NCBI RefSeq assembly: GCF_048571125.1
Contig: NZ_CP182343.1
Coordinates: forward strand, 372,001 to 436,000
Direction: 5' to 3'
Length of the DNA stretch: 64,000 nt
Source: Arcobacter siniprincipis
Lineage (GTDB): Bacteria > Campylobacterota > Campylobacteria > Campylobacterales > Arcobacteraceae
Shown here one piece after another: positions 8,705-15,563 of this stretch. The notes below the pieces were generated by a model. That model was not told the DNA's origin and did not search any database. It saw only the letters and a program-made list of their open reading frames with translations. Numbering within the stretch: the stretch's first letter is position 1; the number at the start of each line of letters is the position of its first letter. The position numbers and the translations under genes are program-made.

Positions 8705-8717
8705 TTTCATTTGTTTT

Positions 8718-8740
8718 AAAAACCCATATAAAAGGGTTTT
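8718..8740. terminator. Hairpin at the left end of the element
   Basis: AAAACCC (8719-8725) and GGGTTTT (8734-8740) form a 7-bp stem with flanking A and T runs, so it can end transcription on either strand. It lies between the left attachment repeat and the PIN gene stop and would insulate element transcription from the chromosome. Confidence 0.6.
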
Positions 8741-8757
8741 CTATGAATAGTTTAAAT

Positions 8758-8779
8758 AAAAAGGCAACAAAAAGGCACT
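8758..8779. repeat. Candidate integrase arm-type sites, left
   Basis: AAAAAGGCAAC (8758-8768) followed by AAAAAGGCAC (8769-8778). The same motif recurs near the right end (16669-16702). Motifs shared by both ends of an integrated element, inside the core repeats, fit arm-type binding sites of the tyrosine integrase. The second copy overlaps the PIN gene stop. Confidence 0.5.
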
Positions 8780-10028
8780 AATCATTTTTATTATTTTCTA
8801 ATTTGCCTATTTCTTCTTGAATTTTTTTAAGATTTTCTCTATGTTCTCTAAGTTTAATCTCTCTAAATACATTTGATATTTTATCAGTAGATTTTGATAT
8901 TTCTTCAACAAGATTATTTATAAATAAAGTTTCAGTCATTTCTTCAATTAATAACAGAAATTTTGGTTTAAGGTTAGAGCTCATTATAGATGATTTTCTA
9001 ATTGATGAGGAAAAATCATTAGTACTTTCTAGAGATAGTACACCACTTATATCAACATCTTTTATAGCATCAGTTAAACTTTTATTTTTACGAAAAGAAA
9101 TATTTTCTTCTGCTTCATTTAATGATTTTTCTGTTATATCTAAAGAAAAACTAGTTTTTCCTAGTTCCATAAATTTAGTAGTACTAAGTATTTCAAAATT
9201 ACTAATATCTGCTTCTTTTTGTATCTCTTGTCTTAATTCTGCTCTTGCACCAATTTTTTTCTTTCCACCTGAATCTATTTCATAAATCCAATCTTCTTTT
9301 TCATCATCTGTTATAAATACTATTGACTTAATATTTTCATCTTTTGCTTTTTCAATTATTTGTTTCCATATAATTAAATCTCCATACATTGGAGTATACT
9401 CTATATTTTCAAATGAAAAATTTGGATAACCTTTTTTATCTTTTTCATCCATATATCCAGGAGGAACTTTGTTAGAATATCGGGTTTTACCATCTTCTAT
9501 GATTTCTTTAATAAAGTCATTAGTAGGCTTAACTCCAACCTTATTTAAGAAATATTTATCTAATTCTTTTCTTATTTCATCTGATGAGTTTACACATGGT
9601 TGTTTTTCATCAAACTCAGAGACATCTTCTTGATAATTATCAATTAATTCTACAATATTCTTTTTAAGTTTTTGAGTTAAATCAGATAATTTAGGTTCTC
9701 TTATATTTAAGTTTAATTCTTTTAAATCTTTTTCAAATATTTTTTTAACACTATCAAGGTGTGTATTAATTTTTCTATAAATAGCTTTTTCATCTCTTAC
9801 TATTCCTAATCTTTTTCTTTGATATTCAAGTCCCACATGATAAGGTAACCATATTTTACCAGATAATTTATCTAATATTTTAAAAAAATTATCTCTAGTT
9901 TCTTTTGTATATGAGTATAAATATAATAATACATTTGTATCAAAAATAAATAAAATATTATCTTGATTAACTAATTCAATTAAATCTTCTTGACTTGTAG
10001 TATAAAACCCTGAAAATACATCTTTCAT
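8778..10028 (-). CDS. PIN-domain protein (PIN_8/DUF4935-like), probable nuclease cargo
   Basis: A 416-residue protein with a split PIN-like nuclease domain. FIFDTNVLLYLY supplies Asp30 and Asn32, HVGLEYQRKR supplies Glu68, and after a helical insertion IVFITDDEKEDW supplies Asp241/Asp242, completing an acidic metal-binding set. YGDLIIWKQIIEKAKD and the Gly/Lys-rich GGKKKIGARAELRQEI are typical of the PIN_8 (DUF4935) group. The C-terminal 140 residues are charged and helical. By family knowledge PIN domains cut RNA; members of this group turn up on mobile elements and in proposed anti-phage loci. It is the last gene at the end opposite the integrase, the usual cargo slot. No antitoxin gene is adjacent, which argues against a simple VapBC pair. 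Confidence 0.75.
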   Translation of the reverse strand: MKDVFSGFYTTSQEDLIELVNQDNILFIFDTNVLLYLYSYTKETRDNFFKILDKLSGKIWLPYHVGLEYQRKRLGIVRDEKAIYRKINTHLDSVKKIFEKDLKELNLNIREPKLSDLTQKLKKNIVELIDNYQEDVSEFDEKQPCVNSSDEIRKELDKYFLNKVGVKPTNDFIKEIIEDGKTRYSNKVPPGYMDEKDKKGYPNFSFENIEYTPMYGDLIIWKQIIEKAKDENIKSIVFITDDEKEDWIYEIDSGGKKKIGARAELRQEIQKEADISNFEILSTTKFMELGKTSFSLDITEKSLNEAEENISFRKNKSLTDAIKDVDISGVLSLESTNDFSSSIRKSSIMSSNLKPKFLLLIEEMTETLFINNLVEEISKSTDKISNVFREIKLREHRENLKKIQEEIGKLENNKND

Positions 10029-10046
10029 ATATAGCCCTTAAATATT

Positions 10047-10281
10047 GTCTTAATGTCTTAATCTCATGCTTTAAAATAGTTTTAGTAAAAAAACTTATTA
10101 ATTATGTCTTAATTGTCTTAATTTCGTCTTAATCTCATATACCTTTATAGATACCTATATATAGGAGAAAAGATATTATTTATTTATTATTAAGACATTA
10201 AGACACTACACTTCTATATTTTTATATATATGCCTTTTTCGTTAAGACATAGTTAAGACAAAATGTCTTAATTGTCTTAAT
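10047..10281. repeat. Iteron-like cluster of GTCTTAA repeats
   Basis: Eleven copies of GTCTTAA(T). Top strand: 10047, 10055, 10106, 10115, 10126, 10265, 10274. Opposite orientation (ATTAAGAC or GTTAAGAC): 10189, 10197, 10241, 10252. Units occur in pairs 8-11 bp apart. Three units (10055, 10126, 10274) extend to GTCTTAATCTCAT. The arrangement of direct and inverted units near a replication-protein gene resembles a plasmid or satellite origin, or a dense operator array for the PIN gene, whose start is at 10028. Confidence 0.65.
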
Positions 10282-10726
10282 CTCATTTATTTAAAATATT
10301 CTAACAATCGAATCAAATTATTTTTATTTAGTAAGAAAAACTTTTCTAGGTGTTTAACTTTTTATATAAAATATAGAAATATACTTTTTTATTGATGACA
10401 ATTAAAAAATGGAATATATTTTTAATTTATTGTTCTGCTTCTGTCCTATTACAGCACATAAACAAAAAGATAGGAGAGAATACAAAAGAGACTAAAAATG
10501 GCACACCCGCAATACTATTGCAGAACTAACAGAGAGTTTAACAGAGAGCAGGGAGCAGGAAGTCGGACAGAGAGCAGCAGGAACTTAACAGAATAAAAAA
10601 TGGAATTCAATTTTCTCATTTCCTCTTCCCATTTCCTCTTCCTTTCCCTCATACAATTTCATTTCTCATTTCCTCATATCCCACAATTGCACTCATTTGA
10701 GCTTATTCTGTAGTGATTTGAGGTAT
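10282..10726. other. Structured, strand-asymmetric stretch without a convincing gene
   Basis: No convincing gene. Features seen: a 13-bp direct repeat TAAAAAATGGAAT at 10403 and 10594; a long-range inverted repeat, GTTCTGCTTCTGTCC (10432-10446) against GGACAGAGAGCAGCAGGAAC (10565-10584); a purine-rich segment at about 10525-10585; then an almost pure pyrimidine tract 10608-10682 that includes a perfect 13-bp tandem repeat CATTTCCTCTTCC (10617-10642). Together with the iteron-like cluster this may be an origin, a packaging or processing site, or a structured RNA. Confidence 0.5.
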
Positions 10727-11785
10727 TTAGATTAAATCATGCATTATGTTAGTTGTTTTAACTAATTCTTCATTATCAATATGAGTATAAATCATTGAGG
10801 TATTTATATCACTGTGTCCTAAAGCATTTTTTACTAGTACTACATCTCTATTTTTTCTATACAATTGTGTAGCAAATGTATGTCTTAAAAGATGAGTACC
10901 TTTTTTGGCTTTTTTAATTTTTGCCATTGTTAAAACTTTCTCAACGGCTCTTGATATATATGCTTGAGTTAGTTTCTCTTCTTTATCACTTTTAAATACT
11001 AAATCATGAGTTTTATTATCCAAATACTTTGTATTTAAATACTTTTCTAAATATATCTTTTGAAGTAAGACTTCTCTATATTTATTGCCTTTTCCAACAA
11101 CTCCAATTTTATAAAATTCGTTGTATTCTTCAATATCTGAATATTTAACATTTATGGCTTCTTGTGATCTTAATCCCGTCAATAAAATTAGCTTTAATAT
11201 AAAACTATTTCTATAAGTACTATTGTTTTGTTTTTTATAAATTTCTAAAGAACTAAAAAACTCTTTTAATTCACTTTCATTTAGATATATAGGCATTTTT
11301 TTACCTGGAGTAATACTATTTCTTTCCCAATTTTTTAGGTCAATATAATAGCTATATCTTTTATCCTCTTCATCGTAATTATATTTATCAATAAAATTAA
11401 AAAAGATAGTTATTACTGTTCTATAATTTTTCTTTGTTGCATTACTAAAGGATTTTGTACTTTGATTTAAATATTCAATTAAAAATGAATTATCTATCTT
11501 TTTAAGAGATTCGATATTTTTTAATTTTATAAAATCATATAGTTTTTTTAATGTTTGATGATATATATTAAAGCCACTAAAGCCATTGTTACGCATTAAT
11601 TTAAAGTAATGTTCTAATTCATCAATAGTATTTGAACATTCTATTTGTGCTAATATATCTTTTATCTTTTCTTTGTCTTCTACTTGTCTTTGTGAAGTTG
11701 TATTAACTTTATTAATAGTAAACTTTTTAAGCCAAAAAATAAAAGACTCTGTAGTTTCTTCTTTTATATCTAATAAGTATTTCAT
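10727..11785 (-). CDS. XerH-like tyrosine recombinase
   Basis: A 352-residue site-specific recombinase. N-terminal core-binding domain about 1-165, catalytic domain 166-352 with Arg206 (LTGLRSQE), a probable Lys in GKGNK, His298-x-x-Arg301 (THLLRH), His324 (LGH) and nucleophile Tyr333 (MIYTHID): all residues present. The whole protein resembles the Campylobacterota XerH family (dimer resolution at difH) more than phage integrases, notably NGFSGFNIY, ATKKNYRTVI and the C-terminus. The start ATG at 11785 has GGAGG 9 nt upstream; longer versions would overlap the replication gene. It may resolve multimers of the excised element, or be a captured copy of the host gene. Confidence 0.85.
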   Translation of the reverse strand: MKYLLDIKEETTESFIFWLKKFTINKVNTTSQRQVEDKEKIKDILAQIECSNTIDELEHYFKLMRNNGFSGFNIYHQTLKKLYDFIKLKNIESLKKIDNSFLIEYLNQSTKSFSNATKKNYRTVITIFFNFIDKYNYDEEDKRYSYYIDLKNWERNSITPGKKMPIYLNESELKEFFSSLEIYKKQNNSTYRNSFILKLILLTGLRSQEAINVKYSDIEEYNEFYKIGVVGKGNKYREVLLQKIYLEKYLNTKYLDNKTHDLVFKSDKEEKLTQAYISRAVEKVLTMAKIKKAKKGTHLLRHTFATQLYRKNRDVVLVKNALGHSDINTSMIYTHIDNEELVKTTNIMHDLI

Positions 11786-11786
11786 A

Positions 11787-13610
11787 TTAATTTTCCTCCG
11801 TAATAAATGTAGTTCTATCAATCTTTTCTAATCTAAATAAGCCTTGTTCTACAAGCTCATCAATCTTCTCTTTATTTAATCCTCTAACGCTATTTGTTGC
11901 TTCACTTCTTGATATTCTTTTTTCTTTGGTATTTCTAATCTTTTTTTGTAGTTTGACAGTGATACTATCAATCTTATAGTTCAACATCTTATTTCTTTGA
12001 AATAGTTCTAGGACCTTATGACTTTCATTAGTAAATATTGTCATAATATATATAGCTTCTTTTACATACTCTAAAGAAACTTCTAACATATTATCACTCT
12101 TAATAATATCCATCTTTTTATATGCACTATTAAAGATATAACTAACTAAAGCAAATTTGAGTACATAGGTAGTTAATCTATATGTTGCGGTTATCTCTTC
12201 ATCTGTTTCAGTTTCATAAGCACTTATACTATATTCATTGAACCATTTTATATAATACTTTTGTGCTTCGTTATTCAATCTAAATAAAATAGGCTCTTCT
12301 CTATCTATTTCTAACATATCAATTACAAATTGTCCTATCTCTGAATATTGATGAGTATTGATATTGAAGTCTTTTATTTGGAGTGGTTTAAAATCATCCC
12401 TGGTGTTATAACTAAATAAATATCTAGCCATAAATCCACTTGCTATGTCATTTTTATTTGCAACTTCTAAAAGCCATTGTTCTGTTATTAATCCAACCTC
12501 ACAAAGTACAGGTCTTTTTAATATGATACTTCCACCATTTACTAATCTTTTATGTAATAACTCACCCTCAAATGCGGATGTTTTTAATGCCTTGTAAGAT
12601 TTATCATTATTTGTCTTTTCAAGCTCTGCTCTCATTTCATCATAATAGATAATTCCACCATTTTGATTGTCTTGTAATGATTTTATTTTAGCCTCTGGTG
12701 TACCATCATTTTGAAATACTAAAAGTTTAGGTTCTGGTCTATCAGGTTCAACTTCATTTCTTCTATCTTCTTTTGCAAGTTCTCTAAAGTTTTTAATATC
12801 TATTTTGTATTGTTCAAGTTTCCCTTCATACTCTTCGTATAATTCATTTTGTATATTTCCAAAGATACATTTTTTAGTATATTGGTATAAAGTTGATTTA
12901 GCAGCTAGACTTGATGGGGCAATAATAATACTCCAAATTACAGGAAATACTGTTATATTTTTGCCATTTGTGATTTTAGCTCTTGCTCCAATTAATCCAG
13001 CCATTGAAGATAAGACGGTTGATAATGCCATACTTGATGGGTAGTCATTTATTTGCATTAAATCTTTAACCAAATTACTTAAAAAGGGAGATAACTTTGT
13101 AAAGTCTATTTGACAACTATTACTCTCTTTATGTTCTTTTTTTTCTTGATAAAGGTTTTGAATCTTTGATAATTCTTTTTCTAATATTTTTCCAAAAGCA
13201 ATGCTATTTAAGTTTTCTTTTACTTTTCGTTGGTGTGCTTTGCTTAGTGCTGTATCAACTTCTCTTTGTCTATGATTTTCTTGTAGTGTTTCTATATATT
13301 GGGATAAGTTGGTTATTGGATTTGATGACAAAATATCTATAAGGATATGATCATATTCATCAGAGTTCAAATCTTTTTTTATAAATTCTTCATCTATTGG
13401 TTTATTTTGTTTGTGAAGCCTTAACATAGATTCAAAAATCTTTTTGTGACCATCTGCATAAAATGATTCTTTGCTTAATTTAGAATGCATTTTGTCAAAT
13501 TGTTTATAATCAAATAAAAAGCTACATAAAACAGTTTTTTCAATATTTATAGTATGAACTGTATCAATTGTACTTTTATTATTTGGTATGTTATAATTAC
13601 TCATGTCCAA
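11787..13610 (-). CDS. DnaB-N / DUF3987 replication protein (primase-helicase-like)
   Basis: A 607-residue protein with two recognisable parts. Residues about 20-125 match the DnaB helicase N-terminal domain (EKTVLCSFLFDYKQFDKM, DGHKKIFESMLRLH, NLSQYIETL). Residues about 170-480 match DUF3987: SPFLSNLVKDLMQINDYPSSM, a P-loop-like segment IIAPSSLAAKST (231-240, an unusual Walker A), a Walker-B-like GGIIYYDEMRAELEK, and IASGFMARYLFSY. Proteins of this type replicate plasmids, satellites and prophage-like elements. The C-terminus looks like a small winged helix. Its stop is 1 nt before the XerH-like start, so both are translated from one mRNA. Initiation at the nearby iteron-like cluster is an inference. 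Confidence 0.8.
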   Translation of the reverse strand: MDMSNYNIPNNKSTIDTVHTINIEKTVLCSFLFDYKQFDKMHSKLSKESFYADGHKKIFESMLRLHKQNKPIDEEFIKKDLNSDEYDHILIDILSSNPITNLSQYIETLQENHRQREVDTALSKAHQRKVKENLNSIAFGKILEKELSKIQNLYQEKKEHKESNSCQIDFTKLSPFLSNLVKDLMQINDYPSSMALSTVLSSMAGLIGARAKITNGKNITVFPVIWSIIIAPSSLAAKSTLYQYTKKCIFGNIQNELYEEYEGKLEQYKIDIKNFRELAKEDRRNEVEPDRPEPKLLVFQNDGTPEAKIKSLQDNQNGGIIYYDEMRAELEKTNNDKSYKALKTSAFEGELLHKRLVNGGSIILKRPVLCEVGLITEQWLLEVANKNDIASGFMARYLFSYNTRDDFKPLQIKDFNINTHQYSEIGQFVIDMLEIDREEPILFRLNNEAQKYYIKWFNEYSISAYETETDEEITATYRLTTYVLKFALVSYIFNSAYKKMDIIKSDNMLEVSLEYVKEAIYIMTIFTNESHKVLELFQRNKMLNYKIDSITVKLQKKIRNTKEKRISRSEATNSVRGLNKEKIDELVEQGLFRLEKIDRTTFITEEN

Positions 13611-13631
13611 CCTTATTGTTTGAATATTTTA

Positions 13632-13654
13632 GAGAGCTTTTTAAGAGAGCTCTC
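13632..13654 (-). terminator. Hairpin between small ORF and replication gene
   Basis: GAGAGCT (13632-13638) and AGCTCTC (13648-13654) form a 7-bp stem in the 62-bp gap between the 83-aa gene and the replication gene. On the transcribed strand it is followed by an AT-rich stretch. It could reduce, but probably not abolish, transcription into the replication gene. Confidence 0.4.
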
Positions 13655-13672
13655 CAAAGTATGTTTATACTC

Positions 13673-13924
13673 CTAATAATTAAGAGTTTGTTTGTTCCCT
13701 ACATAATTTAAGCCAAGTAATAAAAGCCCACCTATAAAGACTGTTTTTTCTATTTTAGATGTTCTTTTGGTTTGTCCTGTAAATTCATTTTTTAGGATAT
13801 TAATTCCTACACTAATTATTGAACTTTTTATGATGTTATTTACATCTAAAGTTTTCCCATTTTGTGCATTTTTATATGCAGTTAATACAATATTTGATAT
13901 ATTGTTACTTATATTTTTATTCAT
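13673..13924 (-). CDS. Hypothetical 83-aa protein with a hydrophobic C-terminal segment
   Basis: I do not recognise this protein. The first 60 residues are polar and helical (NISNNISNIVLTAYKNAQNGK, then VNNIIKSSIISVGINIL), followed by TKRTSKIEKTVFIGGLLLLGLNYVG, a short hydrophobic stretch that may insert in the membrane or pack in a fold. The start ATG at 13924 has AAAGGC at a good distance. It sits between the HTH genes and the replication gene, so it may belong to early functions of the element. Confidence 0.55.
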   Translation of the reverse strand: MNKNISNNISNIVLTAYKNAQNGKTLDVNNIIKSSIISVGINILKNEFTGQTKRTSKIEKTVFIGGLLLLGLNYVGNKQTLNY

Positions 13925-13953
13925 GTTGAGCCTTTCTCATATGATAAATTTAA

Positions 13954-13985
13954 TTCATCTTGCTAATTGCAGTTAGTAAGATGAA
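13954..13985 (-). promoter_or_regulatory. 13-bp hairpin in the leader of the 83-aa gene
   Basis: TTCATCTTGCTAA (13954-13966) pairs with TTAGTAAGATGAA (13973-13985) around a 6-nt loop. It lies 30 bp before the start of the 83-aa gene and after the small-gene operon. It may be a terminator or attenuator separating early regulatory genes from replication genes. Confidence 0.5.
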
Positions 13986-14055
13986 CACCTAATATTTTTC
14001 ATTGCTGTCCTTTTATATACAAATTCTACTTTTTAGTTACACCTCCTAATTTAGA

Positions 14056-14250
14056 TTATAATTCGAATATAAACTCACGTATAAGTCTTTTCTTTGTTGC
14101 GTGTCTAATATTTATACTTTGTGCATAATGTTTTGTGATTATTGTATTTGTTCTATCAAAGTCACAAATAACATATTCAACTAAATTCTCAATTGTTTGT
14201 CCATTATCAAGTTCAATTCTCAATTTATTTTTTAATTCAAATAAATCCAT
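14056..14250 (-). CDS. Hypothetical 64-aa protein
   Basis: Not recognised. A small charged protein (FELKNKLRIELDNGQTIENL, then DRTNTIITKHYAQSINIRHATKKRLIREF) with a basic C-terminal half that could touch nucleic acid. Its ATG overlaps the stop of the preceding HTH gene (TAATG), so it is translated as part of the same three-gene operon. That coupling is the main evidence that it is real. Confidence 0.55.
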   Translation of the reverse strand: MDLFELKNKLRIELDNGQTIENLVEYVICDFDRTNTIITKHYAQSINIRHATKKRLIREFIFEL

Positions 14251-14450
14251 TATCTGTCACCTTGATTTAGTTCAACTTTTCCATTCTCAATGATTGATAC
14301 AATTTCTGATTTTTTATATAAGACTTTTCTCCCTCTTTTATAAAAAGGGAAAATTTCTTTTGTAGAGCGCCAATTTGCTAAGGTTTGTTTTGAATAGCCA
14401 GTTAAGTTAATAACTTGTTCTATTGTCAAGAATTCATCATTTTGTAACAT
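14250..14450 (-). CDS. AlpA/excisionase-like HTH protein, second copy
   Basis: A 66-residue MerR-like winged-HTH protein: FLTIEQVINLTGYSKQTLANWRS is the helix-turn-helix and FPFYKRGRKVLYKKSEIVSII the wing. This is the shape of AlpA/Xis-type proteins, which activate integrase or direct excision. It is a tandem paralogue of the preceding gene, sharing FPFYK-GRK--YKK-EI--IIE-GKVE-NQG. Start at 14450 after AAGGGG, overlapping the upstream gene by 14 nt. Confidence 0.8.
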   Translation of the reverse strand: MLQNDEFLTIEQVINLTGYSKQTLANWRSTKEIFPFYKRGRKVLYKKSEIVSIIENGKVELNQGDR

Positions 14451-14643
14451 TTGATGCCCCTTGATTTACTTCTACTTTACCACTTTCAATAATGGCAAGA
14501 ATTTCAGTCTTTTTATAAAATATTTTTCTACCAACTTTATAAAAAGGGAATTTTTCTTTTTTTACTCTAAGGTTTGATAATGCACTTACTGTATGTCCTG
14601 TTAAACATGAGACTTCTTGTGGGGTGATAAAATTGTCATTCAT
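14437..14643 (-). CDS. AlpA/excisionase-like HTH protein, first copy
   Basis: A 68-residue winged-HTH protein (FITPQEVSCLTGHTVSALSNLR, then FPFYKVGRKIFYKKTEILAIIE), first gene of the three-gene regulatory operon. About half of its residues match the next gene, so the pair arose by tandem duplication. It is preceded by a 117-bp promoter region with two near-identical 19-bp repeats, its likely operators. Two such proteins could form a heterodimer, or separate excision from transcription control; this is inference. Confidence 0.8.
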   Translation of the reverse strand: MNDNFITPQEVSCLTGHTVSALSNLRVKKEKFPFYKVGRKIFYKKTEILAIIESGKVEVNQGASNVTK

Positions 14644-14670
14644 AATTACTCCTTTTAATAAACATTTTAT

Positions 14671-14748
14671 AACACTTTAAAACACTTATGAAATTTTAGC
14701 AGTAATTATTGCACTTGTCAATAGTTTAAAACACTTTGAAACACTTAT
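14671..14748. repeat. Pair of 19-bp direct repeats, likely operators of the HTH operon
   Basis: 14671-14689 and 14730-14748 differ at one base of 19; each contains two AACACTT half-units 11 bp apart. The spacing of 59 bp start to start is close to 5.6 helical turns. They lie just upstream of the first HTH gene, inside its expected promoter, and could bind the HTH proteins themselves. Confidence 0.6.
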
Positions 14749-14760
14749 ATTAAGATTTTA

Positions 14761-15528
14761 TTATTGTATGAATATGTATTTTTCCCACAAAGTACCATTT
14801 ATACGTTCATCTGCTTCTTTGAATGCACGTTGTACTTGTGTTAAATTTTTAGAGTTATAGATATAATGAGATAACAGTTCTTCTATGTCTGATGTATCAG
14901 AAAAAACTTTTTCAATTTCTTCCTTTTCTTTGGGTTCAATCATTGAAACAAATGTTTTAAAAAACTTAGGAATTATTCTTAAAGTATCATATATAAATAG
15001 CCGTTTTATTTCAGCATCTTTTCTAAATTTAATATTAACTTTATCTCCTATTTTATAAAACCTATTAAACTCTTTTATTAAGGAGTCTGAAGATGCAGAA
15101 TTAAATAAAATATCTTTTAGAGCTTTTATATCATTTTCACTTAAAATTTTGTCATCAAGAGTTCTAACTTTATAATTTTCATAAAGTTCTTGAGATATTT
15201 CTAATAAATTTTCTTTTCTTAATATGTATTGGAATGTGTCATTTCTTAATAAATATAATAGTCCAAAATCTTTAGCTTCAATATAATTCATATATTTAAA
15301 TACATTTTTGAAATGAACTTGCCAATCAGTAACATCAAAATCAGCTACCATGTCCATAAATAAGTTATAAGAACTCATAATTAAGTTTATTTTTTTATCA
15401 CTAGAAAATTGTTCTATTTTATTTATAGAACTATTACTTGAATTTTCTTTTATTAGATTCCAATCTTCTATTTTAACAATGACATGTGTTTTATTTCCAT
15501 TACCATCAACTATATAATTTACATCCAT
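14761..15528 (-). CDS. Unknown 255-aa protein with an antitoxin-like N-terminus
   Basis: I do not recognise the full protein. Residues 1-27 (NYIVDGNGNKTHVIVKIEDWNLIKEN) look like the N-terminal strand-helix of Phd/RelB-type antitoxins, whose motif reads DxxGNxxxVxxxIEDW. The rest is helical and charged, with no catalytic motif seen. It lies between the integrase and the HTH operon, downstream of int on the same strand. No toxin-like partner is adjacent, so an orphan regulator that borrows this DNA-binding-type start is as likely as a toxin-antitoxin function. Confidence 0.6.
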   Translation of the reverse strand: MDVNYIVDGNGNKTHVIVKIEDWNLIKENSSNSSINKIEQFSSDKKINLIMSSYNLFMDMVADFDVTDWQVHFKNVFKYMNYIEAKDFGLLYLLRNDTFQYILRKENLLEISQELYENYKVRTLDDKILSENDIKALKDILFNSASSDSLIKEFNRFYKIGDKVNIKFRKDAEIKRLFIYDTLRIIPKFFKTFVSMIEPKEKEEIEKVFSDTSDIEELLSHYIYNSKNLTQVQRAFKEADERINGTLWEKYIFIQ

Positions 15529-15563
15529 ATTTATAACTTTTTAATAAATTTAGGTTATTTTAC

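Noticed and set aside
10047..10281. CRISPR array
   Set aside because: Units are 7-13 bp, occur in both orientations, and have irregular short spacing; no spacers and no cas genes.
10498..10596. 32-codon ORF on the plus strand in the element's intergenic region
   Set aside because: Lies in the purine-rich structured tract, has odd composition (Arg/Ser/Glu-rich) and only a distant GGAGAG. More likely a by-product of the repeat sequence.
14761..15528. Toxin-antitoxin pair
   Set aside because: Only the antitoxin-like N-terminus is seen; no small toxin gene lies beside it.
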